Part shown: in pieces, positions 7,620 to 14,272 of the stretch | Layout of the letters: every line of letters begins with the position of its first letter | Numbering within the stretch: position 1 is the first letter of the stretch | Assembly (NCBI GenBank): GCA_051883555.1 | Contig: JBJETY010000011.1 | Location: 1-14,639, forward strand | DNA: 14,639 bases | Source of the DNA: CAG-917 sp051883555 | GTDB lineage: Bacteria > Bacillota > Clostridia > Christensenellales > CAG-917 | Direction: 5' to 3' | The notes under the pieces: generated by a model | The model's input: the letters and a program-made list of their open reading frames with translations, nothing else | Databases searched by the model: none | Told to the model about the DNA's origin: nothing | Program-made: the position numbers and the translations under genes

Positions 7620-8407
7620 TTTTTCTTTCTTATTTTCCTTTCTTCTTTAGAGAATAATGCAATAAATTTAGATACAAACATTACTAGATCTTTGCTGTTT
7701 TTTATTGCAACTTCTTTTAATATAGCTTTTCCGCCTATAGTTACGGCAGCAACAAAACTCGAAATCAGAATCGTAATAATCTGCTGGCTGACTGTAGGGA
7801 GAATCTTCATAATTTCCAAAACGATAACAATGGAGCAACCACCGGAAATTATACCGAATATATCGCCGATGACGTCATTGCAAATATTCGAAACCTTTTC
7901 GGCATTTTTAACAAGTTTTACGGCGGTTTTAGCTCCGTAGACCTTTCTGGACGACATACTCAAAAGCGGAGCTAAGTCACATGAAGTTACGGCTACGCCT
8001 ATGCCGTCGAATATAATACTGCCGAGAACTAAAAAAATTAAAAGCAAAAGAATTACGATAAGGTTTCCGAAGCTAGACGTTAAATCGCTTATAAAGCTGA
8101 AGAATGCGGCAAGAAAAAAAGAAATAACGGAAATTTTTAACCACCACCAATTTCTTTTTTTCCGCTTTTTAGCCTTTTGCTCTGAATTTGTATCTTTATC
8201 TTTGACATCTTTTTCGGTGTCGTCGCTTTTTACGTTACGCTTTCTGGAACGTTTTGATATTTCGACCTGGCGTTCACCCTGTTCTGAATCCGTTTCATCG
8301 CCGACAGAATCTTCCGTATCATGAATAGAATCGATGCAATGCAAAGAATCGCTGTCTTCTGAAGCGGATAGATTTTCAGATTCGGTTTTTGATAAATCGT
8401 CAAACAT
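7616..8407 (-). CDS. oapA: OapA-like OLE RNA-associated membrane protein with a long charged N-terminus
   Basis: OapA binds OLE RNA and holds it at the cell membrane. The 263-residue protein has four likely membrane helices at about 88-107, 115-140, 180-203 and 206-230. The conserved-looking core includes FDGIGVAVTSCDLAPL (133-148), KVYGAKTAVKLVKNAEKVSN and NDVIGDIFGIISGG (177-190), which contains a DxxxD motif (Asp178, Asp182). I recall this core from clostridial proteins next to dxs, often labelled CorB-like. The first 87 residues are unusual: an acidic, Ser/Asp/Glu-rich part (1-46), then a basic part ending KKRKKRNWWW (80-89). The C-terminus is also basic. The ATG at 8407 is supported by AAGGAAA at 8412-8418; the next Met is residue 151. 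The gene directly follows the structured RNA and overlaps dxs. Confidence 0.85.
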   Translation of the reverse strand: MFDDLSKTESENLSASEDSDSLHCIDSIHDTEDSVGDETDSEQGERQVEISKRSRKRNVKSDDTEKDVKDKDTNSEQKAKKRKKRNWWWLKISVISFFLAAFFSFISDLTSSFGNLIVILLLLIFLVLGSIIFDGIGVAVTSCDLAPLLSMSSRKVYGAKTAVKLVKNAEKVSNICNDVIGDIFGIISGGCSIVIVLEIMKILPTVSQQIITILISSFVAAVTIGGKAILKEVAIKNSKDLVMFVSKFIALFSKEERKIRKKK

Positions 8408-8425
8408 AATATTTCCTTAAAATAA

Positions 8426-9016
8426 GAGACGGTGGTAACCTCACGAGTAAACCTTGCGTCATAGGTCCGGTGAGTTTTCCTTTTTGCAGAAACTTTCCGT
8501 CGCCGATAAAGAAGTTTCCTATTACACTGCAAATCGTTAAGTCGCCATTAACGCTACCGGATAGCCACTTAGAGCGCACTATAATCCCCAAGAGATTTCA
8601 TAAAAAACAGTCTAGAAGTTTTCCTTAGCAGACAACCTCCGTCCTTAGCCTCTTTTGCAAAATAAATTTCATCGGGCAATCGTTTGCATAAGGCGGCCAA
8701 CCTACCGCAAACGTAATTCCCAAATCCGTATATTTCACGCAAGGCAGGCTACACTGTACACAGCGTATCAACAATCAACACCGCATAGCAGGTTTCACTC
8801 CGGTCAGTAACAAGAGCTACCGAACCGGATCTCCACGAAAATTGGGTCGCTACTTGCATGCCGTTGCAAGACGCCCAAAATTCTTAACTCTCAGCAACAG
8901 CCCTGATTTGGGCAATCAAAGCCATCACCAAAAACTTCATCGATATGCCCGTCGGCGATATTTTACCCCCGCCTTCGGACGGCGAAGCCTGACTAGAATA
9001 CTGCACCACCGGTCTC
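8426..9016 (-). ncRNA. ole: OLE RNA (ornate, large, extremophilic RNA)
   Basis: This GC-richer stretch of about 590 nt has no credible gene but is full of helices. Its ends pair: GAGAC-C-GGTGGT (9016 down to 9005) pairs with ACCACC-GTCTC (8436 down to 8426), an 11-bp closing stem with one bulged C. Internal perfect hairpins include 8853-8858/8865-8870, 8799-8804/8824-8829, 8681-8687/8707-8713, 8535-8540/8548-8553 and 8489-8495/8512-8518. OLE RNAs are known to be about 600 nt, to lie immediately upstream of oapA near isoprenoid genes such as dxs, and to form a membrane-bound ribonucleoprotein linked to stress tolerance. Size, context and downstream OapA-like gene all fit. Only 7 nt separate the closing stem from the oapA Shine-Dalgarno site, with no terminator, so a longer transcript is probably read through or processed. 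Confidence 0.88.
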
Positions 9017-9025
9017 AATAATATT

Positions 9026-9053
9026 ATTATATAAATTTTTAACAAATTGTCAA
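9026..9053 (-). promoter_or_regulatory. Consensus sigma-A promoter of the OLE-oapA-dxs-tlyA unit
   Basis: Minus-strand TTGACA (9048-9053), 16-nt spacer, TATAAT (9026-9031), both hexamers perfect. The predicted start at about 9019 gives RNA beginning AUUGAGACC, so the closing helix of the OLE RNA starts about three nucleotides into the transcript. Confidence 0.85.
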
Positions 9054-9207
9054 GGTGAGTTATCTATCAAATATTATATTATACTTTTTACGTTTAAATA
9101 TTATGCATTATTCAAACAAATAAAAAAGTTAAATATTTAGGATTTTCAGTATTGAGCGTTAAAATTTCAGTTTCCACAAACGCAATAAAAAAATTAATTT
9201 TAAATTT

Positions 9208-11169
9208 TTATATCTTCGCAACGTTTTTAATATCGTCGATATAATTGCTTTCAAGCAATTTAAGTAATTCTTTTTTTCCTAATTTATCCAACAAATCGTT
9301 TGCCGCAGCTTTGGCTTCCGACAAAAGCACATCGTCAACTTTAACGGCAAACTTGACTTTAGCTCTTCCGCTTTGTCTTATTCCTAAATAGTCACCACCG
9401 CCACGCAACTTATAGTCGTATTCCGCCAATTTAAAGCCGTCCGTCTCATTTTGTATTATTTTCAGCCGCTTAATAGCGTCTTCAGACGATTCATTGTCCG
9501 TACAAAGATAGCATTCGGCGGCTTCGCCGTTTCTTCCTACTCGCCCTCTTAACTGGTGAATAGCGGAAATCCCGAAATTATCGGCATTTAATATTGCTAT
9601 TATCGAGGCGGAAGGAGCGTCGATTCCCACTTCAATAACCGAAGTCGTAAAAATAACTGAAGATTGCTTTGAAATAAACCTATTCATGGCTTCTGTCTTT
9701 CTTTGAGCAGATATCTGCCCGAAAAGCACTTCAAATCCTACGTCGGAAAATTTATTGAAAAGTTTTTTAACAACCTTTTCAACAGAAAATACTTCTAGCC
9801 CCTCTACGTCATAAACCTTAGGACAAACTATAAAAGCTTGACGCCCTTTAAGACATTCGCCGTGAATGTAATTAAACATATCTTCAATTTTGTTTTCGGA
9901 AACAATCATGGTTTTTACGTTGTTTTCAAAGCGTTTTGAGAGCAAACTTACAGAAAGTTCTTCATTCAAAGTCATATAAACGGTTCTCGGAATTGGCGTT
10001 GCGGTCATAGTTAAAACGTCAATATAAGGATTTTTACAAATAAGTCTGTTTTTTTGAGCGACGCCGAATCTTTGCTGTTCATCGATTACCGCAAATGACA
10101 AACGCTCGCTAATTATATCGTCGCCAAGCAAACTATGCGTACCGAAAAGAACGGAAATTTCACCGCTTTTAAATTTTTTGACGACGCTTTCTCTTTCATC
10201 TTTTTTTGTGTCGCCGCAAATCATAGCGCATTTGAAAGAAAAAACCTTTTTAAAGTTTTCATAATGTTGCTTTGCAAGCAGCGTCGTAGGAGCAATCATA
10301 ATTGCCGAATATGACGATTCGATGCAATATTTAATCGCAGAAAAAGCTACTGCCGTTTTTCCGCTTCCGACGTCCCCTATCAAAATTCTGTTCATAGGAA
10401 CAGACGATTTCATATCGGAAACGATTTCTTTTATTGCTTTATTTTGACTTTCAGTCAAATCGAAAGAAAATTCTGCGGATTTAAATTTTTCAATATATTG
10501 TTGCGGCTTATTGTTTTCTTCTTTCAAAAGTTTAAAGGATAAAATCTCTTTAACGCAACTTTCTAATGCAATTCTTCGTTGTGCGATATTTGCGCTTTCA
10601 ATAGATTCAGGAAAATGAACTTCCCTTAAAGCTAATAAAACAGGACTTAGCGTATTATCGGTAAAAGACGAAAATGAAAAATCTTTAAATATTTCTTTAA
10701 TTATATTTCGAAAAGCTGATTGAGAGATTTTGCCTTTCAAGGGATACAGCGGCAAGATACCTCTTAACTTTTTTACGTTGTCCGCATTTTCGAATTCAGG
10801 ATTAGACATAATTCTGCCATAAGCTTCGTTAGGCAGAATTTTTCCGTAAAACATATATTCTTGTCCAATTTCGAATTTTTCTTTAAGATAAGGTTGATTA
10901 AAAAAATAAATATTCAAAATCGTGCCGTCGTTCGTCACCTTAATTTTAAAAAATTTCGTTTTAAAATTATAGTCGCTAATTGAATTTACGATTGCCTTAA
11001 ATAAACAAAAATCTCCTATCCGCGTTTTTTTTAACGAGACGGGAGATTGAAAATCAATATAATCGGACGGCAACGTAAAAACTGCGTCGGTCGTATTGTA
11101 AATTCCGAGTTCGTTTAATTTTAAAGCAGTTTTTTCGCCAACGCCTTTAATGTCCAACAAATTTTGCAT
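9208..11169 (-). CDS. recG: ATP-dependent DNA helicase RecG
   Basis: RecG is a cytoplasmic helicase that reverses stalled replication forks and processes Holliday junctions. The 653-residue product has the N-terminal wedge/OB region (about 1-150, opening with a helix-hairpin-helix-like LLDIKGVGEKTALKLNELGI). Helicase motifs follow: Walker A GDVGSGKT (265-272), motif II DEQQRFG (363-369), motif III TMTATPIPRT (387-396), VIEVGIDAP (511-519) and motif VI QLRGRVGR (539-546). The RecG-specific C-terminal block is RGGGDYLGIRQSG (589-601). Motif II reads DEQQ where most RecG proteins have DEQH. The length is slightly below the usual ~680. Its ATG shares one base with the stop of the kinase gene before it (TAATG). 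Confidence 0.97.
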   Translation of the reverse strand: MQNLLDIKGVGEKTALKLNELGIYNTTDAVFTLPSDYIDFQSPVSLKKTRIGDFCLFKAIVNSISDYNFKTKFFKIKVTNDGTILNIYFFNQPYLKEKFEIGQEYMFYGKILPNEAYGRIMSNPEFENADNVKKLRGILPLYPLKGKISQSAFRNIIKEIFKDFSFSSFTDNTLSPVLLALREVHFPESIESANIAQRRIALESCVKEILSFKLLKEENNKPQQYIEKFKSAEFSFDLTESQNKAIKEIVSDMKSSVPMNRILIGDVGSGKTAVAFSAIKYCIESSYSAIMIAPTTLLAKQHYENFKKVFSFKCAMICGDTKKDERESVVKKFKSGEISVLFGTHSLLGDDIISERLSFAVIDEQQRFGVAQKNRLICKNPYIDVLTMTATPIPRTVYMTLNEELSVSLLSKRFENNVKTMIVSENKIEDMFNYIHGECLKGRQAFIVCPKVYDVEGLEVFSVEKVVKKLFNKFSDVGFEVLFGQISAQRKTEAMNRFISKQSSVIFTTSVIEVGIDAPSASIIAILNADNFGISAIHQLRGRVGRNGEAAECYLCTDNESSEDAIKRLKIIQNETDGFKLAEYDYKLRGGGDYLGIRQSGRAKVKFAVKVDDVLLSEAKAAANDLLDKLGKKELLKLLESNYIDDIKNVAKI

Positions 11170-12815
11170 TATTCAAGCGAAATCATATAATAATAATGCG
11201 GTTGACCGCCATAATATACGGCAAATTCCATATCAGGAAATTTAACTCTCAAATTTTCGACAAGGTCGTTCGCTTCGTCTTCTTTTACGTCCTCGCCGTA
11301 ATAAAGAGTAATCATTTCCGTAGCGTCGGTTTTTGAAGCGTTTATGGTATCTGCAACGACGTCGTCGACTTTTACGCCGCAAGCTTTGACGTTTTTACCG
11401 CAAATACCTATAATGTCGCCGTCTTTAATTGCAAAACCGTTCATTCTGGTATTTCTTACGGCATGCGTAACTTCTGCGGTCTTTGCGCCCTTAATTGCTT
11501 CAAGCATATTTTTTTCGTTTTCTTCCACAGATGAAGAAGGGTCGAAAGAGAACATAGCAGAAAAACCTTCGGGAACGTACTTTGTAGGAATAACGCTGAC
11601 TGTTACGTCGGCAAGTTCTTTTGCCTGTCCTGCCGCAAGAATTATATTGCTGTTGTTAGGCAAAACAAATACGTGTTTAGCATTTACGGCATTTATAGCA
11701 TTTAGAATGTCGTAAACGCTTGGATTCATTGTCTGACCGCCTTCAACGATAAGGTCACATCCTATATCTTTGAAAATATCGGCAAGTCCTTTACCGGCAC
11801 AAATTGCAACAACGCCGATTCCCTTCTTTTCTTTCGGTTTTTCGGCTTCACGAGCAGCAACGATTTTGCGATGCTGTTGAAGCATATTTTCAATTTTAAG
11901 GCTGTCAAGTTCACCCAACTTCAAAGCGTATTTTAAAGCTTTATCAGGCGTATTAGTGTGTACGTGGACTTTGATAAGTTCAAGGTCACCGATAACGAGC
12001 ACACAATCGCCAATCTGCATAAGCGAATCTCTTAAAACGTCAATATCGGAAAGCGTTGTTTTGCTGTTAATATTGGTTATAAAATACTCAGTACAATATG
12101 CATAAGTAATATTTTCATAGTCGTTATCGAAGAAATCATCGCCAACAGTCTGAACCGCCTGAGGATTTCCATCCGGAATTGATTCCGCAGTAATTTCCAC
12201 ACCGGTTAAAGCATTCAAAAAGCCATAGAATATGGTAAGAAGCCCCTTGCCGCCGGCATCGACAACACCGGCCTTTTTTAACACAGGCAACATATCAGGC
12301 GTTTTTCCGAGTATATCCTCACCCGAAGCAATAACCTGATTCAAAAAGTCTTCGATTTCAAGGTTTTTATTCTTTTTTGTTATTGAAATTGCGGTTTCCG
12401 CCATAACGCGTATAACCGTAAGGATAGTGCCTTCTTTAGGCTTAGAAACTGCCCCGTAAGCGATTTCGGTGCCTTCTCGCATACTTTCGGCAAAATCTCT
12501 CGCCGTCATCTCATCTTTATTTTTTAATGCAACGGCAAATCCCTTCATAATTTGTGAAGTAATTACGCCCGAATTTCCCCTGGCGCCTCTCAACGCTCCT
12601 TTTGAAAAAGCTAAAGCCAACTCGGATAGAGAATCCGATTCGCATTCGTTAATTCCGCGTAAAGCCGAATTTATCGTAAGCGACATGTTCGTACCCGTAT
12701 CGCCGTCAGGAACCGGGAAAACGTTTAACTCATCTATTGTGGTTCGATTGATGTCAAGGGATTTTGTTCCGCCCTCGACCATATTCTTAAAGTCTAAGCT
12801 CTTTATACTTTGCAT
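11169..12815 (-). CDS. fakA: FakA/YloV-type DAK2-domain kinase
   Basis: This family includes FakA, the ATP-binding subunit of fatty acid kinase, which phosphorylates fatty acids presented by a separate FakB (DegV-family) carrier. The 548-residue length matches. The N-terminal DhaL-like domain has the metal-binding PVPDGDTGTNM (34-44; Asp37 and Asp39) and RGARGNSGV (76-84). A middle domain holds KVHVHTNTPDKAL (282-294), whose His284 and His286 correspond to the pair needed in FakA. A linker with PKEKKG leads to a DegV-like C-terminal domain (about 332-548). Ribosome-site candidates AAGGA and AAAGGAC precede the ATG. It follows the Asp23-family gene by about 20 bases and overlaps recG, the conserved yloU-yloV-recG arrangement. 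No FakB is in the window. Confidence 0.92.
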   Translation of the reverse strand: MQSIKSLDFKNMVEGGTKSLDINRTTIDELNVFPVPDGDTGTNMSLTINSALRGINECESDSLSELALAFSKGALRGARGNSGVITSQIMKGFAVALKNKDEMTARDFAESMREGTEIAYGAVSKPKEGTILTVIRVMAETAISITKKNKNLEIEDFLNQVIASGEDILGKTPDMLPVLKKAGVVDAGGKGLLTIFYGFLNALTGVEITAESIPDGNPQAVQTVGDDFFDNDYENITYAYCTEYFITNINSKTTLSDIDVLRDSLMQIGDCVLVIGDLELIKVHVHTNTPDKALKYALKLGELDSLKIENMLQQHRKIVAAREAEKPKEKKGIGVVAICAGKGLADIFKDIGCDLIVEGGQTMNPSVYDILNAINAVNAKHVFVLPNNSNIILAAGQAKELADVTVSVIPTKYVPEGFSAMFSFDPSSSVEENEKNMLEAIKGAKTAEVTHAVRNTRMNGFAIKDGDIIGICGKNVKACGVKVDDVVADTINASKTDATEMITLYYGEDVKEDEANDLVENLRVKFPDMEFAVYYGGQPHYYYMISLE

Positions 12816-12835
12816 TTATGTTTTGTCCTTTTTCC

Positions 12836-13186
12836 TTAAACTCTTATGCCCACCACGTTTACGTTACAATGTTTTACGCGCATACCGGTAAAATTTTCAG
12901 CAGTATAAACCATACATTCTTTAATAGAATCTTTAACCGCCTCGATATTTACGCCAAGCTTTAAAATAACAAAAACCTCAATAAACATCAGATTGTCGAC
13001 CGTTGCAATTTTGATTCCTTTGCCGTACTGAACTCTGCCCCAAATTCTATTCAGGTTGTCAGACAAGCGACGTGAAACTAATTCAACGACGCCATAACAT
13101 TCAGCGGCGGCTTTCGAACAAACCGTAGCGACTGCATCATCTGTTATTGAGATTGTCCCGTATTTATTTGACGTTTTAAGTGACAT
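12836..13186 (-). CDS. yloU: Asp23/YloU family protein
   Basis: This is a small Asp23-family (DUF322) protein. Members are abundant cytoplasmic proteins linked to cell-envelope homeostasis, and in some species are tethered near the membrane. The 116-residue form starts MSLKTSNKYGTISITDDAVA and has the family's pattern: a beta-strand with GxISIxxxAVAxVxxxAAxE, a central YGKGIKIATVDNLMFIEVFV strand pair, then AVKDSIKECMVYTAENFTGM and a final NVNVVGIRV strand. The ATG at 13186 is chosen because GAAAGG lies just upstream and it gives the family N-terminus. An ATG at 13234 would add 16 residues that fall on the promoter. It is first in the operon with the FakA-like gene and recG, divergent from rpmB. 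Confidence 0.92.
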   Translation of the reverse strand: MSLKTSNKYGTISITDDAVATVCSKAAAECYGVVELVSRRLSDNLNRIWGRVQYGKGIKIATVDNLMFIEVFVILKLGVNIEAVKDSIKECMVYTAENFTGMRVKHCNVNVVGIRV

Positions 13187-13205
13187 AAGTTTACCTTTCA
13201 AAATG

Positions 13206-13234
13206 ATTTTACAATATATTACAACTTTTTGCAA
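13206..13234 (-). promoter_or_regulatory. Probable promoter of yloU-fakA-recG
   Basis: Minus-strand TTGCAA (13229-13234), 17-nt spacer, TAAAAT (13206-13211). It predicts a start near 13199 and a very short leader of about 13 nt that contains the GAAAGG ribosome site. Confidence 0.5.
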
Positions 13235-13262
13235 CCAATTGAATGATTTTGCCTAAATATGC

Positions 13263-13291
13263 TTGCTAAAAATTTAGTTTAGTGCTAAAAT
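13263..13291 (+). promoter_or_regulatory. Probable promoter of rpmB
   Basis: Plus-strand TTGCTA (13263-13268), 17-nt spacer, TAAAAT (13286-13291). Its -35 lies 28 bp from the -35 of the divergent yloU promoter. AGGAGG at 13312-13317 then sits eight bases before the ATG. Confidence 0.55.
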
Positions 13292-13325
13292 CATCATTGT
13301 TCAGAGAGTTTAGGAGGATGTATAT

Positions 13326-13517
13326 ATGTCAAAAGTATGTTCTGTTTGTGGCAAAGGAAGAATGAGCGGCAACTTAGTCAGCCATAGCCATCGTAAAACA
13401 AGACGTAGCTGGGCACCAAACGTACAAAAGGTCAAAGTTGTGACTGAAAACGGCGGTGTTGAAGCACAATACGTTTGTACTCGTTGTTTAAGAAGCGGCA
13501 AAGTTAACCGTGCTTAA
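13326..13517 (+). CDS. rpmB: 50S ribosomal protein L28, zinc-binding form
   Basis: L28 is a small protein of the large ribosomal subunit. The 63-residue sequence has the family signature from GRMSGNLVSHSHRKTRRSWA (11-30) followed by PNVQKV. Two cysteine pairs, CSVC (5-8) and CTRC (51-54), make this the zinc-ribbon (C+) version common in Clostridia. A strong AGGAGG precedes the ATG. A nearer ATG at 13318 is out of frame and is ignored. The gene is transcribed alone, divergently from yloU, and is followed by an intrinsic terminator. The opposite-strand open frame here is a shadow. Confidence 0.98.
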   Translation: MSKVCSVCGKGRMSGNLVSHSHRKTRRSWAPNVQKVKVVTENGGVEAQYVCTRCLRSGKVNRA

Positions 13518-13533
13518 TTATCGATACTGAATT

Positions 13534-13561
13534 TGAGCGACTTTTGTCGCTCATTTTTTTT
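13534..13561 (+). terminator. Intrinsic terminator of rpmB
   Basis: TGAGCGAC (13534-13541) pairs perfectly with GTCGCTCA (13546-13553) around a TTTT loop, followed by an eight-T run. Confidence 0.95.
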
Positions 13562-14140
13562 GCCGAATTTTACTTTAAAATTGAGTTCATTATTTTAGCA
13601 ACGTCTATCATTTAAGTTCGTACACATATTACCCTACATTTCTTATTCCCATTTATTCTTTTAAAATAACCGATTATATTAAATAAACTGATATCGTTAA
13701 CTGATATTTAATAATCGATTTTATTAAACAAATCGATTACGTTAACAGATTTTTAATAATCGATTTTATCATTTAAACAAATTCATAAGCAACGAAAAAT
13801 TAATAAGAGATTGTCTTGATTGTTTTAATATATCGGTTACAAATAATCTTTCATTTATAAACGATTGTTTAAAATTAATGATTCAATAATAAAGACTCAT
13901 TATTAATCAATCAAACTTATTACGTTAATAACGGATTATTTATTTATACGATAACAGATTATTTAATTAAATTAACAGTTAAATTAATAAATGATAATTT
14001 TACTAAAATAAACCGATTTCGTTATAAATCGATGTTAATAACGGATTTTAAAAAACAAAATATTTTACACCTACTATCACAATTTATTAATGCAAAATCA
14101 TTCCGACATTTTTTTACAAAAAATGCACTTTTTTAAAAGC
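13562..14140. repeat. AT-rich spacer with degenerate repeats, including a 45-bp pair
   Basis: No gene is visible. 13687-13731 and 13732-13776 are adjacent 45-bp units matching at about 35 positions, sharing CGTTAAC and an exact TTTAATAATCGATTTTAT (13707-13724 and 13752-13769). Looser CGATT, GTTAA and ACGGATT words continue to about 14060. The motif family differs from those in the spacers at 546-735 and 5120-5195. Confidence 0.55.
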
Positions 14141-14146
14141 CGCTCA

Positions 14147-14152
14147 TATAAT
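14147..14152 (+). promoter_or_regulatory. Probable -10 element of the small peptide gene
   Basis: A perfect TATAAT six bases before AAAGGAGG. Transcription would start at about 14158-14159, so the mRNA would open almost directly with its ribosome site. The -35 region (TGCACT near 14124) is poor. Confidence 0.45.
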
Positions 14153-14170
14153 AGAATGAAAGGAGGCAAT

Positions 14171-14260
14171 ATGAAATTCATCTGTATAAAACTCCCGAAA
14201 TTCATTAAAAAAATAATTTACTTATTTAAAAGACCTAAAGAAGCACAAAAAGAGAGCTGA
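14171..14260 (+). CDS. Putative 29-residue cationic amphipathic peptide
   Basis: I do not recognise a family. The frame opens at an ATG four bases after AAAGGAGG (14159-14166), the strongest ribosome site in this region. The peptide starts MKFICIKLPKFIKKIIYLFK and ends in a polar tail, with nine Lys/Arg and two Glu (net about +7). The first 20 residues alternate basic and bulky hydrophobic side chains, as a membrane-surface helix would. A perfect TATAAT lies just upstream, and the stop codon falls in the stem and loop of an intrinsic terminator, giving a complete self-contained transcription unit. It might be a small membrane-active or regulatory peptide, or a toxin-like peptide. Function is unknown, and chance is still possible at this length. 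Confidence 0.6.
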   Translation: MKFICIKLPKFIKKIIYLFKRPKEAQKES

Positions 14261-14272
14261 CAGCTCTCTTTT
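14248..14272 (+). terminator. Intrinsic terminator overlapping the small gene's stop codon
   Basis: AAAAGAGAGCT (14248-14258) and AGCTCTCTTTT (14262-14272) form a perfect 11-bp stem with a three-base GAC loop. The 3' strand ends in a T run. The TGA stop begins at the last base of the left arm. Confidence 0.85.

Noticed and set aside
7616..8407. Magnesium/cobalt transporter (CorB-like) as the function of the membrane protein
   Set aside because: Homologues are often labelled this way, but no CBS or CorC-type domains are present, and the RNA directly upstream argues for OapA.
8230..8591. Two overlapping minus-strand open frames of 100 and 63 residues
   Set aside because: They fall inside the OLE RNA 3' part and the start of oapA, have no ribosome site and no recognisable protein pattern.
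8426..9016. tmRNA, T-box leader or group I/II intron as explanation of the structured region
   Set aside because: No tRNA-like ends, tag frame, T-box core or intron core was seen. The closing helix, size and OapA-like neighbour favour OLE RNA.
11344..11715. 123-residue plus-strand open frame
   Set aside because: It is antisense to the well-supported FakA-like gene; such shadows also occur opposite recN, nadK and dxs.
13310..13501. 63-residue minus-strand open frame
   Set aside because: It is antisense to rpmB, which has a strong ribosome site and a clear L28 signature.
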